Positions 10,245 to 19,138 are shown, counted from the first letter of the stretch. The stretch is DNA of 64,000 nucleotides from Streptomyces tendae (GCF_008632955.1 NZ_CP043959.1:6262001-6326000); one strand, 5' to 3'. Numbers and translations are program-made. The notes: a model not told the origin generated them from the letters alone.

Positions 10245-10373
10245 CGCTCGTCCCCCTTCGCCCGCGGCGGAACGCGAGTTTCCGGGCGCACACACCCGGG
10301 TGTCAACGGTCGCACGCGGAGCTCCGGCGGGCGAGCGTCGATCACAGGGGATTCAGAGGGGAGGGGGGCGTAG

Positions 10374-10461
10374 TGGTGCCCGGAGCCGGACTTGAACCGG
10401 CACGCCCGCTCAGGGGCAGCGAGGTTTAAGCTCGCCGTGTCTGCATTCCACCATCCGGGCA
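10374..10461 (-). tRNA. bldA: tRNA-Leu(UAA), bldA
   Basis: An 88-base class II tRNA with CCA encoded (10374-10376). The acceptor arm is GCCCGGA with TCCGGGC, the anticodon stem is GCGAG/CTCGC around the loop CTTAAAC (anticodon TAA), there is a long variable arm, and the T arm is GCCGG TTCAAGT CCGGC. In Streptomyces the only tRNA reading UUA efficiently is bldA, the developmental and antibiotic regulator, and this sequence and its place beside pobA fit that locus. The genes called in this window seem to lack TTA codons, so its targets lie elsewhere. Confidence 0.95.
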
Positions 10462-10489
10462 GGCCGTGGGCCCCGCTTCGCGGTTCCGA

Positions 10490-10526
10490 GCCTATCGGTG
10501 ACCCTCCCCCGGTACCGGCGGGAGGG
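10490..10526 (-). promoter_or_regulatory. Putative bldA promoter with overlapping palindrome
   Basis: Reading toward bldA, TAGGCT (10495 down to 10490) is a good Streptomyces -10 hexamer about 29 bases before the mature tRNA. The -35 position falls inside the 10-bp palindrome CCGGTACCGG (10509-10518), which is extended by 7-bp arms CCCTCCC/GGGAGGG (10502-10508, 10520-10526) with one bulged base. The structure may be an operator or a hairpin terminator for the opposite strand. Confidence 0.45.
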
Positions 10527-10838
10527 GCCGATCTTGTCTTATTTTATTGGCGCCTGAGGGTGCATCAGACCGGCGGACGCACCGTCAGCACATGCCTCAC
10601 AGCCTTGCGTGTCACGCTCCGCCCCGCACGCGAAATGACGGAATTTCACCGTCCGAACAAGGGCGCCCCACCCGTTCTCCTGTCGGGGTCGTCCGTCATC
10701 CCCAGGTATGACCCCGCGCCCGGCGGTCCTTCCCGAGTCGCCCTCCGGAACCGGAGCAGCGGGTGACTACACGGCGGCAAAGCCACGGAACGATGGATCA
10801 CGTCCCCGAGAACACGTCGTCCCGACAGGAGCCCATCC
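10527..10838. other. Divergent spacer between bldA and the ABC operon
   Basis: A conspicuously AT-rich patch (CTTGTCTTATTTTATTGG) lies at 10533-10550, unusual for this chromosome. A spaced inverted repeat GTCAT-N8-ATGAC lies at 10695-10712, upstream of the ABC genes, and is a candidate regulator site. No gene is seen. Confidence 0.4.
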
Positions 10839-11609
10839 GTGACCACCGCCCCCCTCGCCGACCGGACCACCGCCGTGGCCGCGCGCGCCACGGAGCTCTC
10901 GAAGATCTACGGTCAGGGTGAGACCCGGGTGGTCGCCCTGGACCGTGTCTCCGTCGACTTCCGGCAGGCCGAGTTCACCGCGATCATGGGCCCCTCGGGC
11001 TCCGGCAAGTCCACGCTGATGCACTGCGTCGCCGGGCTCGACACCTTCTCCTCCGGCTCCGTGCGCATCGGCGACACCGAGCTGGGCGCGCTGAAGGACA
11101 AGCAGCTCACCCGGCTGCGCCGGGACAAGATCGGTTTCATCTTCCAGGCGTTCAACCTGCTGCCGACGCTCTCCGCGCTGGAGAACATCACCCTCCCGAT
11201 GGACATCGCGGGCCGCAGGCCCGACAAGGAGTGGCTGGACACCGTGATCCGCATGGTCGGACTGGCGGACCGGCTGAGCCACCGGCCCTCGCAGCTTTCC
11301 GGCGGCCAGCAGCAGCGGGTCGCGGTGGCCCGGGCGCTGGCCTCTCGGCCCGACATCGTCTTCGGTGACGAGCCGACCGGCAACCTCGACTCCCGCTCCG
11401 GCGCCGAGGTGCTCGGCTTCCTGCGCAACTCCGTGCGCGAACTCGGCCAGACGGTGGTGATGGTGACCCACGACCCGGTCGCCGCCGCCTACGCGGACCG
11501 GGTGATCTTCCTCGCGGACGGCCGGATCGTCGACGAGCTGTACGGGCCCACGGCCGACTCGGTGCTCGACCGGATGAAGCGGTTCGACGCCAAGAGCCGC
11601 ACCAGCTGA
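10839..11609 (+). CDS. ABC transporter ATP-binding protein (MacB/LolD type)
   Basis: Cytosolic ATPase partner of the FtsX-type permease that follows 55 bases later. The 256-residue protein has Walker A GPSGSGKST (51-59), Q-loop FQAFNLLPTLSALENI, signature LSGGQQQR, Walker B VFGDEPTGNLD and the H-loop MVTHDP. Lol/Mac-type systems are mechanotransmitters handling lipoproteins, peptides or antibiotics rather than classic importers. GTG at 10839 follows AGGAG by eight bases. Close paralogue of the ATPase at 41574-42362. Substrate unknown. Confidence 0.92.
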   Translation: MTTAPLADRTTAVAARATELSKIYGQGETRVVALDRVSVDFRQAEFTAIMGPSGSGKSTLMHCVAGLDTFSSGSVRIGDTELGALKDKQLTRLRRDKIGFIFQAFNLLPTLSALENITLPMDIAGRRPDKEWLDTVIRMVGLADRLSHRPSQLSGGQQQRVAVARALASRPDIVFGDEPTGNLDSRSGAEVLGFLRNSVRELGQTVVMVTHDPVAAAYADRVIFLADGRIVDELYGPTADSVLDRMKRFDAKSRTS

Positions 11610-11664
11610 CCCCGGGCCCGCCGCCCGCTCGCCCCTCCCCGTACCGTCTGGACAGAGAAGACCC

Positions 11665-14196
11665 ATGTTCCGTACCGCCTTGCGCAACGTCTTCGCGCAC
11701 AAGGCCAGGCTGTTGATGACCGTGCTCGCCGTGATGCTCGGCGTGGCGTTCGTGTCGGGCACCCTGGTCTTCGCGGACACCCTCTCCAACGCCTTCCGCA
11801 ACCAGTCGGCGAAGAGCTACGACGACGTCGCCGTCGCCGTCACCTCGTACGCCGACCCGGACAACCCCGAGGAGGCGCCCGGTCTGTCCGGCAAGGACCT
11901 CGACCGGATCTCCGCCGTGGACGGCGTCGCCGGGGTGTACGGCCGCGTCGAGGGCTTCGCCGGGGTCGCCGACCCCGACGGGAAGCTGATCGGCGTCGGA
12001 TGGTCCAACAAGGGCTCGAACTTCGCGCCCGGCGAGAACGGCAAGGACCCCGCGTACACGTTCACCGACGGCTCCGGCCCGGTGAAGGACGGCCAGATCG
12101 CGTTGGACGAGGAGTCCGCGGCCAAGGGCGAGTACGAGGTCGGCGACCGGGTGCGCGTCGCCACCAACGGCCCGGTGAAGGAATACACCCTCAGCGGTGT
12201 GTTCACCACCGAGGACGGTGCCGTCAACGCCGGCGGCAGCCTCGTCCTCTTCGACACCGCCGTCGCCCAGGAGCAGTACCTCCGGCAGGGCTACTTCGAG
12301 GACGCCACCATCGTCGCCGCCCCCGGCGCGGACGACGCGAAGATCCTCGCCGCGGTCGAGCCGCTGCTGCCGGACACCGCAAAGGCCCAGACCGGGACGG
12401 CGCTCGCGGACGAGCAGGCCGACCAGATCGAACAGGGCATGGGCAACCTCAAGCAGGTCCTGCTCGGCTTCGCGGGCATCGCGCTCTTCGTGGGCGTCTT
12501 CCTGATCTCCAACACGTTCACGATGCTGGTCGCCCAGCGCACCAAGGAGATCGCCCTGATGCGCGCGGTCGGCGCGTCCCGCAGGCAGATCACCCGTTCG
12601 GTGCTCGCCGAGGCCGCGGTGGTGGGTCTGGTGGCCTCGGCCGTCGGCTTCGTCCTCGGCGTCGGTCTGGCCGTCGGACTGCGCTCCGGCATGGCGGCGT
12701 TCGACATGAAAATGCCTGACGGCCCGCTGGTCCTGTCCGCCACTCCGGTGATCTCGGCGTTCGCGGTGGGCGTGCTGATCACGGTGTTCGCCGCCTGGCT
12801 GCCCGGTCGCAGGGCCGCGAAGATCCCGCCGGTGGCGGCGATGAACAGCGTCCACGCGGTGGCCACCACCAAGTCGCTGGTGCTGCGCAACTCCATCGGT
12901 GGGGCCGTCACCGCCCTCGGCGCGGCGGCGATCGTGGCAGGCGCCTCGACCGGCGGGGACGACGGCCGGATGTACATCGGCGCGGGGGCGTTCCTCGCTC
13001 TGATCGGCGTGATCATCCTGATCCCGCTGCTGTCCCGGCCCGTGATCGCACTCGTCCGTCCGCTGCTCGTCGGGCCCTTCGGCGTGGCCGGCAAGCTGGC
13101 GGGCCAGAACGCGGTCCGCAACCCGCGCCGCACCGGCGCCACCGCCTCGGCGCTGGCGATCGGACTGACGCTGGTGACCGGCCTGTCGGTGCTCGGCGTC
13201 ACGGTCGGCACCGCCATCGACAAGATGACCACGGACAACATCAAGGCCGACTACATGGTCACGATGGCCAACGGGGGCGACCTCGACCGGTCCGCGCTGA
13301 CCGCGCTCGAGAAGGCCGAGGGCGTCTCGGCGGTCTCGCCGCAGCAGGACGCCTACCTCCAGGCCGGCGACGACTACGTCTCCGCCTCCGCGGTCACCCC
13401 GGGCGACATCGAGCGGGTCCTGAACGTCGACGTCGTCAGCGGCGACGCCGGCATGCTCGCCGAGGGACAGATCGCGGTCGCCGAGACAACGGCGAAGAGC
13501 AAGGGCTGGAAGCCCGGCGACCGCATCCCCTTCACCTTCGCCGACGAGAAGAAGACAACGCTGACGGTCGGCGCCGTCTACAAGGACAGCGAGTTCCTCT
13601 CACCCGTCCTCGTCGACACCGCCGTGGTGGACGGGCACGAGGCGAAGCCGTACATCCGGCAGATCTTCGTGAAGGTCGACGGCGGCCAGACCGCGGCGAA
13701 CGAGCAGGCCCTCGTCGACGCGCTGGGCGACAACCCGGCGATCACCGTCATGGACCGGCAGGACATCCGCGACGAGTTCGGCGGCGCCATCAACACCCTG
13801 CTGAACGTCATGTACGGGCTGCTGGCGATGGCGCTGATCATCGCGGTGCTGGGCGTCGTCAACACCCTCGCGATGTCCGTCTTCGAACGGCAGCAGGAGA
13901 TCGGCATGCTGCGCGCGATCGGTCTGGACCGGCGCCGGGTGAAGCGGATGGTCCGGCTGGAGGCCGTCGTCATCTCGGTGTTCGGCGCGGTGGTCGGCAT
14001 CGGTCTCGGCACGTTCCTCGGCTGGGCGATCGGTGAGACCGTCGCCGAGGAGATTCCTGGGTACGCGCTGGTGCTGCCCTGGGGCCGCATCGGGATCTTC
14101 GTGGTGCTGGCCGGTCTGGTGGGCGTCCTGGCCGCCCTGTGGCCTGCTCGTAACGCCGCCCGGCTGAACATGCTGAACGCGATCAAGGCGGAGTGA
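11665..14196 (+). CDS. FtsX/MacB-type ABC permease
   Basis: An 843-residue permease with an N-terminal helix (about 16-36, LLMTVLAVMLGVAFVSGTLVF), a large extracytoplasmic domain, an FtsX core (about 265-390, with AQRTKEIALMRAVGASRRQI), two more helices, a second extracytoplasmic domain and a second FtsX core near the C-terminus (ERQQEIGMLRAIGLDRRRV). This duplicated layout is typical of actinobacterial FtsX-like exporters. It pairs with the upstream ATPase and is followed by a strong terminator, so the operon has two genes. A paralogue lies at 38998-41577. Confidence 0.9.
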   Translation: MFRTALRNVFAHKARLLMTVLAVMLGVAFVSGTLVFADTLSNAFRNQSAKSYDDVAVAVTSYADPDNPEEAPGLSGKDLDRISAVDGVAGVYGRVEGFAGVADPDGKLIGVGWSNKGSNFAPGENGKDPAYTFTDGSGPVKDGQIALDEESAAKGEYEVGDRVRVATNGPVKEYTLSGVFTTEDGAVNAGGSLVLFDTAVAQEQYLRQGYFEDATIVAAPGADDAKILAAVEPLLPDTAKAQTGTALADEQADQIEQGMGNLKQVLLGFAGIALFVGVFLISNTFTMLVAQRTKEIALMRAVGASRRQITRSVLAEAAVVGLVASAVGFVLGVGLAVGLRSGMAAFDMKMPDGPLVLSATPVISAFAVGVLITVFAAWLPGRRAAKIPPVAAMNSVHAVATTKSLVLRNSIGGAVTALGAAAIVAGASTGGDDGRMYIGAGAFLALIGVIILIPLLSRPVIALVRPLLVGPFGVAGKLAGQNAVRNPRRTGATASALAIGLTLVTGLSVLGVTVGTAIDKMTTDNIKADYMVTMANGGDLDRSALTALEKAEGVSAVSPQQDAYLQAGDDYVSASAVTPGDIERVLNVDVVSGDAGMLAEGQIAVAETTAKSKGWKPGDRIPFTFADEKKTTLTVGAVYKDSEFLSPVLVDTAVVDGHEAKPYIRQIFVKVDGGQTAANEQALVDALGDNPAITVMDRQDIRDEFGGAINTLLNVMYGLLAMALIIAVLGVVNTLAMSVFERQQEIGMLRAIGLDRRRVKRMVRLEAVVISVFGAVVGIGLGTFLGWAIGETVAEEIPGYALVLPWGRIGIFVVLAGLVGVLAALWPARNAARLNMLNAIKAE

Positions 14197-14220
14197 CCTC
14201 GCCGCGGCGCGGCACACCGA

Positions 14221-14251
14221 GGGCCGGGCCCCCCTACAGGGGGCCCGGCCC
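14221..14251. terminator. Bidirectional 13-bp hairpin terminator
   Basis: Perfect arms 14221-14233 and 14239-14251 with loop CTACA lie between the convergent permease and CFA synthase-like genes. Confidence 0.88.
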
Positions 14252-14269
14252 CTCGGGTCGTGGTGCGTA

Positions 14270-15583
14270 TCAGGCCGGGCCGGGAGCGCCCCACACCCGG
14301 GCCCGCAGCGGCATCTCGGAGACGCCGGACTCGGGGGTCCGCACCGCGACGACCTGGTTGACGCCGATCCGGTTGCGTTCGAAGGCGAGCGCGGAGGCGG
14401 CCATGTACAGCTGCCAGACGCGGGCCCGGCCCGGACCGGTGAGGGACACGGCACGGGTCCAGTCGGCCTGGAGGTTGTCCACCCAGCGGCGCAGGGTGAG
14501 GGCGTAGTGCTCGCGGATCGACTCCACGTCGCGGACCTCGAACCCGGCGCGCTCCAGCAGGGAGACGGTGGTGCCGAGCGGGGCGAGCTCGCCGTCCGGG
14601 AAGACGTAGGCGTCGATGAACTCGTCCACCTGGTACGACGACTCGTCGCGCTGCGGGCGGCGCGCGATCTGGTGGTTGAGCAGCCGGCCGCCCGGCTTCA
14701 GCAGCCGGTGCAGCACGGTCGCGTACTCCAGGTAGCGCTCGGATCCGACGTGCTCGGCCATGCCGATGGAGGAGATGGCGTCGAAGGGGCCGTCCGCGAC
14801 GTCCCGGTAGTCCTGGACGCGGATCTCGATGCGGTCCGTCAGCCCCTCCTCGGCGATGCGCTTGCGGGCGTACGCCGCCTGCTCCTGGGAGAGGGTGATG
14901 CCGACGACGCTCACCCCGTGCTCGCGGGCGGCGTGCAAGGCCATCGACCCCCAGCCGCAGCCGACGTCCAGCAGCCGCTGCCCGGGGCGCAGGTCGAGCT
15001 TGCGGGCGACCAGTTCGAGCTTGTCGTGCTGGGCCTGTTCGAGGGTGCCCTCCGGCGGCGGGGCGGGCCAGTAGGCGCAGGAGTACACCATGGACGGGCC
15101 GAGGACGATCTCGTAGAAGTCGTTGCCGACGTCGTAGTGGTGGCTGATGGCGCGCTTGTCGCTGCGCTTGGTGTGCAGTCCGCGGCGGGGCCTGCGGACC
15201 TCCTCGCGGGGCGGGGCGGGCGGCAGCGGCGGGCCGGCCATCGCGAACAGCCGGCGCACGGCGGAGCGGAAGTCCGGGTCGCGCAGTGACTGGGCGAGGG
15301 TGCGGGCGTCCTCGCCGCGCTCCCAGATGAGACCGGCCAGCGAGTCCAGGGCGGTGTAGAGGTCACCCTCGATGGTGAGGTCACCGGCCACCCAGGCGCG
15401 GGCCAGGCCCAGTTCGCCGGGCTTGAACAGCAGGTGGCGCAGGGCCCGGCGGTTGCGCACGACCAGGACGGGGCTGTCCGGGGGGCCGGCCTGCGAGCCG
15501 TCCCAGGTGCGGATGCGCACGGGGAGGGGTGCGCCGAGCAACTGCTCGAGGATGCCTTTCAGCCGCGGGGCGGCGTCTGTCAT
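14270..15583 (-). CDS. Cyclopropane-fatty-acyl-phospholipid synthase family methyltransferase
   Basis: SAM-dependent enzyme expected to methylenate or methylate unsaturated acyl chains of membrane phospholipids. The 437-residue protein has an N-terminal lipid-binding-like domain (about 1-130) and a Rossmann methyltransferase domain with the SAM motif LLDVGCGWG (204-212), preceded by SHHYDVGNDFYEIVLGPSM, a hallmark of the CFA/mycolic methylase family. AEHVGSERY follows. ATG at 15583 is preceded by GGAGGTGTACCCC. It lies downstream of ndh on the same strand but is separated by a terminator. The exact product (cyclopropane or 10-methyl branch) is not determined. Confidence 0.87.
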   Translation of the reverse strand: MTDAAPRLKGILEQLLGAPLPVRIRTWDGSQAGPPDSPVLVVRNRRALRHLLFKPGELGLARAWVAGDLTIEGDLYTALDSLAGLIWERGEDARTLAQSLRDPDFRSAVRRLFAMAGPPLPPAPPREEVRRPRRGLHTKRSDKRAISHHYDVGNDFYEIVLGPSMVYSCAYWPAPPPEGTLEQAQHDKLELVARKLDLRPGQRLLDVGCGWGSMALHAAREHGVSVVGITLSQEQAAYARKRIAEEGLTDRIEIRVQDYRDVADGPFDAISSIGMAEHVGSERYLEYATVLHRLLKPGGRLLNHQIARRPQRDESSYQVDEFIDAYVFPDGELAPLGTTVSLLERAGFEVRDVESIREHYALTLRRWVDNLQADWTRAVSLTGPGRARVWQLYMAASALAFERNRIGVNQVVAVRTPESGVSEMPLRARVWGAPGPA

Positions 15584-15725
15584 GGGGTACACCTCCGTGA
15601 CCGGATCCCGGAATGTCGTCACCACGTAAACACCTGGGCGCGGCCGTGACAGTCCCCGGCGCGCGTCATGTTCGGGCAAAACACGGAAACGCAACCCGCT
15701 GGGAGGCACCCCGGGGGACGGCGAA

Positions 15726-15759
15726 GGGGCCGCCCGCACCACGGATGGCGGGCGGCCCC
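15726..15759 (-). terminator. Terminator downstream of ndh
   Basis: A 12-bp GC stem (15726-15737 with 15748-15759) with a 10-base loop starts 17 bases after the ndh stop and separates it from the CFA synthase-like gene. Confidence 0.8.
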
Positions 15760-15775
15760 TACGGGGTGACCGGGG

Positions 15776-17164
15776 TCAGGAGGCCTTGGCCTCGGTCTTC
15801 TTCGGCTCCTGCGCGGCGGCGGGCGCCGGCGCGGGCTTGGCGGCCTCGTAGAACTCCTCGCGCGGCGACTCGATCGCGCCCAGGGACACGACCTCGCGCT
15901 TGAGGAACATGCCGAGGGTCCAGTCGGCGAAGACGCGGATCTTGCGGTTCCAGGTGGGCATCGCCATGCCGTGGTAGCCACGGTGCATGTACCAGGCGAG
16001 CCGGCCCTTGACCTTGATCTTCATCTTGCCCATGACGATCATCGCGACGCCCTTGTGGACGCCGAGACCCGCCACCGCGCCCTTGTTGGCGTGGCTGTAC
16101 TCCTTCTGCGGGAAGCCCCGCATGCCGGAGATCACGTTGTCGCCGAGCACCTTGGCCTGGCGCAGCGCGTGCTGGGCGTTCGGCGGGCACCAGGCGTTCT
16201 CGTTGCCGGCCTTGCGGCCGACGAGGTCCGGCACCTGGGCGTTGTCGCCCGCGGCCCAGATGTAGTCGGTGCCCTTGACCTGGAGGGTCGGCTCGGTGTC
16301 GACGTGGCCGCGCGGACCGAGCGGCAGGCCGAAGCGGGACAGCGCCGGGTTCGGCTTGACGCCCGCGGTCCACACGATGGTGTTGGAGTCGACCTCGAGG
16401 CCGTTCTTCAGCACCACGTGGCCGTCGACGCAGGAGTCCATCGAGGTGGACAGGTAGACCTCGACGCCGCGGCTCTCGAGGTGCTCCTTGCCGTACGCGC
16501 CGAGCTTGGGGCCGACCTCGGGGAGGATCTTGTCGGCGGCGTCGACCAGGATGAAGCGCATGTCCTCGCGGGACACCGTCTTGTAGTACTTGGCCGCGTC
16601 CCGGGCCAAGTCCTCGACCTCACCGATGGTCTCCGCGCCGGCGAAGCCGCCGCCCACGAAGACGAAGGTGAGCGCCTTGCGCCGGATCTCCTCGTCCGTG
16701 GTGGAGTCGGCCTTGTCGAGCTGCTCGAGGACGTGGTTGCGCAGGCCGATGGCCTCCTCGACGCCCTTCATGCCGATGCCCTGCTCGGCGAGGCCGGGGA
16801 TCGGGAAGGTGCGGGAGACCGCGCCGAGCGCGATCACCAGGTAGTCGAAGGGCAGCTCGTACGCCTCGCCCACCAGGGGGGCGATCGTGGCGACCTTGCG
16901 GTCCTGGTCGATGGTCGTGACCCGGCCGGTGAGGACCTCCGCCTTGGGCAGCACGCGTCGCAACGGGACGACGACGTGCCGCGGGGAGATGCTGCCGGCG
17001 GCGGCTTCGGGGAGGAAGGGCTGGTAGGTCATGTACGACCGCGGGTCGACGACGGTGACGGTCGCCTCGCCGTAACGCATCTTCTTCTGGATGCGCCGAG
17101 CTGCGTACAGGCCTACGTACCCACCGCCTACTACGAGGATCCTGGGACGCTCCGTGGTGCTCAT
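15776..17164 (-). CDS. ndh: Type II NADH dehydrogenase (NAD(P)/FAD-dependent oxidoreductase)
   Basis: Non-proton-pumping NADH:quinone oxidoreductase that regenerates NAD+ at the membrane. The 462-residue protein carries two dinucleotide folds: VVGGGYVGLYAARR near the N-terminus and FVFVGGGFAGAETIGE about 165 residues on. IWAAGDNAQVPD and NAQHALRQAKVLGDN mark the NDH-2 family, and an amphipathic C-terminal region could dock it to the membrane. A long Pro/Ala/Lys tail ends the protein. ATG at 17164 lacks a clear ribosome site, and GATACT about 10 bases upstream hints at a very short leader. A Rex-like site lies 318 bases upstream. Confidence 0.88.
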   Translation of the reverse strand: MSTTERPRILVVGGGYVGLYAARRIQKKMRYGEATVTVVDPRSYMTYQPFLPEAAAGSISPRHVVVPLRRVLPKAEVLTGRVTTIDQDRKVATIAPLVGEAYELPFDYLVIALGAVSRTFPIPGLAEQGIGMKGVEEAIGLRNHVLEQLDKADSTTDEEIRRKALTFVFVGGGFAGAETIGEVEDLARDAAKYYKTVSREDMRFILVDAADKILPEVGPKLGAYGKEHLESRGVEVYLSTSMDSCVDGHVVLKNGLEVDSNTIVWTAGVKPNPALSRFGLPLGPRGHVDTEPTLQVKGTDYIWAAGDNAQVPDLVGRKAGNENAWCPPNAQHALRQAKVLGDNVISGMRGFPQKEYSHANKGAVAGLGVHKGVAMIVMGKMKIKVKGRLAWYMHRGYHGMAMPTWNRKIRVFADWTLGMFLKREVVSLGAIESPREEFYEAAKPAPAPAAAQEPKKTEAKAS

Positions 17165-17481
17165 GCCATCGAGTATCCACCCGTCTCGGGGGGGTACCTC
17201 GTGCGCCCCTTCACAAGCTCGGACAGGGCCTGTGCTACCATCCCGCGCTTCTTGATCGAGATCACAGCTGCGATCGGGAACCGGGCCCCTTGACGGGACG
17301 TTGTCAATGCCGCGTGAGCTGCCTCTCTGTCGTTCGGGACGGGCTGTGAGGCCTACCGGCCGGTCGGTGCGAGCGGTGCTCCCGGACCCTCTTCCAACCT
17401 CTTCTGAACGTGTTCAAAGGGGTGTTGAGCGCCCGAACGGGTCAATCGGACCCGCTTCTTCGCCCTACCGGGGCCAATTCC
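17165..17481. other. Long upstream region of ndh
   Basis: Noncoding. It contains a half-site TTCACAA near 17210 resembling half a Rex operator, and several locally less GC-rich segments, but no full promoter I can name with confidence. No gene is seen. Confidence 0.4.
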
Positions 17482-17499
17482 TTGTGAAGAACTTCACGA
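17482..17499. promoter_or_regulatory. Rex-like operator
   Basis: TTGTGAA-GAAC-TTCACGA matches the Streptomyces Rex operator pattern TTGTGAA-N4-TTCACAA with one mismatch. Rex senses the NADH/NAD+ ratio and represses respiratory genes. The site is upstream of ndh, the gene most likely to be controlled by it, though 318 bases from its start codon. Confidence 0.65.
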
Positions 17500-17520
17500 A
17501 CTTTCCCGGAGGGGTCCGTC

Positions 17521-17544
17521 CCGGGGGGCCCGGAAGCCCCCCGG
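17521..17544 (-). terminator. Terminator downstream of ppx operon
   Basis: A perfect 9-bp stem (CCGGGGGGC, 6-base loop, GCCCCCCGG) lies about 90 bases beyond the ppx stop. Confidence 0.65.
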
Positions 17545-17582
17545 AGCGTCGCTCAAACGCTGTCCCGACTGCTCAGCGGAGT

Positions 17583-17598
17583 GCTACTGATCAGTAGC
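17583..17598. promoter_or_regulatory. 16-bp perfect palindrome
   Basis: GCTACTGATCAGTAGC is perfectly self-complementary with no loop, so it is a better protein-binding site than a terminator. It lies 35 bases past the ppx stop and about 420 bases upstream of ndh. The binding protein is unknown. Confidence 0.4.
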
Positions 17599-17632
17599 AA
17601 AGGAGACCGGGACCACGACGGGACCACGCGGC

Positions 17633-18577
17633 CTACGCCACGGACCAGGCGATCCCGTCCAGGATGTCGTGCTCCGAGACCACGACCTCCCGCGCGCCCG
17701 TCCGCTCCATGATCGTCAGCAGCACCAGGGCTCCCGCGCCGATCACGTCGACCCGGCCCGGGTGCATGGACGGCACCTTGGCGCGCTCGGCGTGGGTGGA
17801 GCGCAGCAGCCACTCGGTGATCTCCCGGACCCGGTCCCGGGAGACCCGGGAGTGGTGGATGGCCGCCGGGTCGTACTCCGGCAGGTCCTGGGCGATCGCC
17901 GAAACGGTGGTGACCGAGCCCGCGAGGCCCACCAGCGTGCGGGCCTCGCGCAGCGGCACGGCCTCCTCCGCCCGGTCCAGGGCGGCCTCGACGTCCGCCC
18001 GCATCGCCGCGATCTGCTCTTCGGTGGACGGGTCCGTCACGGCCCCGTCCCGCACCAGGTGCCGCTCCGTCATCCGGACGCAGCCGACGTCCACGGAGCG
18101 GGCCGCGCGCACATGGTCGTCGCCGACCACGAACTCGGTGGAGCCGCCGCCGATGTCCACCACCAGGAACGGCCGGCGCAGGTCGTCCCGGCCGGTCAGC
18201 TCCTTGGTGGCGCCGGTGAAGGAGAACTCCGCCTCCTGGTCGCCGGTGATGACCTCGGGCTCCACGCCCAGGATGTCCACCACCCCGCGCACGAAGTCGT
18301 CGCGGTTCTCGGCGTCACGGGAGGCCGAGGTGGCGACGAAGCGCAGGTGCTCCGAGGCCCCGTGCTTCTTCACGACCTCCGCGTACTCGCGGCACGCGGC
18401 GAATGTCCGCTCCAGCGCCTCGGGCGCCAGCCGGCCGGTGCGGTCGACGCCCTGGCCGAGCCGCACGATCGTCATCCGCCGCTCCAGGTCGGTGAGTTCG
18501 CCCGTCGCGGGGTCGGCGTCGGCCACCAGCAGACGGATGGAGTTCGTCCCGCAGTCGATCGCGGCCACCCGGGTCAC
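17633..18577 (-). CDS. ppx: Exopolyphosphatase / Ppx-GppA family
   Basis: Hydrolyses polyphosphate or pppGpp, linking phosphate storage to stringent control. The 314-residue, single-domain protein has the ASKHA phosphate-binding motifs AAIDCGTNSIRLLVAD at the N-terminus and VVDIGGGSTEF mid-protein, then VGLAGSVTTVSAI. This short form without a C-terminal HD domain is usual in actinobacteria. GTG at 18577 overlaps the stop of the DUF501 gene by four bases and has AAGGAGG upstream. It is the last gene of the eno-divIC-DUF501-ppx run. Confidence 0.9.
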   Translation of the reverse strand: MTRVAAIDCGTNSIRLLVADADPATGELTDLERRMTIVRLGQGVDRTGRLAPEALERTFAACREYAEVVKKHGASEHLRFVATSASRDAENRDDFVRGVVDILGVEPEVITGDQEAEFSFTGATKELTGRDDLRRPFLVVDIGGGSTEFVVGDDHVRAARSVDVGCVRMTERHLVRDGAVTDPSTEEQIAAMRADVEAALDRAEEAVPLREARTLVGLAGSVTTVSAIAQDLPEYDPAAIHHSRVSRDRVREITEWLLRSTHAERAKVPSMHPGRVDVIGAGALVLLTIMERTGAREVVVSEHDILDGIAWSVA

Positions 18578-19110
18578 CGGCCGTCCTCCTTCTCGTCCGC
18601 CGGCGTCACGCACGGCCCCTTGCTCCACCACTCGGGCAGCATCGCCAGCGCCTCGTCGCCCAGCGGGTTCACACCCGGTCCGGCCGCGAGCGAGTGCGCG
18701 ACCAGCACGTGCAGGCACTTCACGCGGTCCGGCATGCCGCCCGCGCTGGGGAAGTTCTTCAGCTCCTCGATCAGGTCGCGGCGCCTGATGTAGTCCTCGT
18801 GCGCCGCCCGGTAGGCGGCCGCGAGCTCCGGGTCGGTGCCCAGCCGCTCCGTCATCTCCTTCATCACGCCGTTCGCCTCCAGCGTGCCGATCGCGGAGTT
18901 CGCCCGCGGGCACGTCAGGTAGTACAGCGTCGGGAAGGGCGTGCCGTCGGGCAGCCGCGGCGCGGTCTCCACGACGTCCGGCTGCCCGCAGGGACAGCGG
19001 TGCGCGATGGCGCGCAGCCCGCGCGGGGGCCGGCCGAGCTGCTGCTTGAAGGCCTCGACGTCCGCGTCGGTGGGTTCGCTGCGCGGGGTCGTGGGCGGAG
19101 GGGTGTCCAT
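18574..19110 (-). CDS. DUF501 domain protein
   Basis: A 178-residue protein matching DUF501: cysteine-containing HRCPCGQPDVVETAPR, then TPFPTLYYLTCPRANSAIGTLE, and EELKNFPSAGGMPDRVKCLH, with Asp and His residues conserved in the family. In actinobacteria this gene is almost always between divIC and ppx, as here, which hints at a link with septation or phosphate metabolism, but its activity is unknown. The ribosome site (AGAAAGA) is weak, consistent with translational coupling 28 bases after divIC. Its stop overlaps the ppx start. Confidence 0.88.
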   Translation of the reverse strand: MDTPPPTTPRSEPTDADVEAFKQQLGRPPRGLRAIAHRCPCGQPDVVETAPRLPDGTPFPTLYYLTCPRANSAIGTLEANGVMKEMTERLGTDPELAAAYRAAHEDYIRRRDLIEELKNFPSAGGMPDRVKCLHVLVAHSLAAGPGVNPLGDEALAMLPEWWSKGPCVTPADEKEDGR

Positions 19111-19138
19111 ACGTGTCTTTCTGCGGTGTTCCGTCGGG

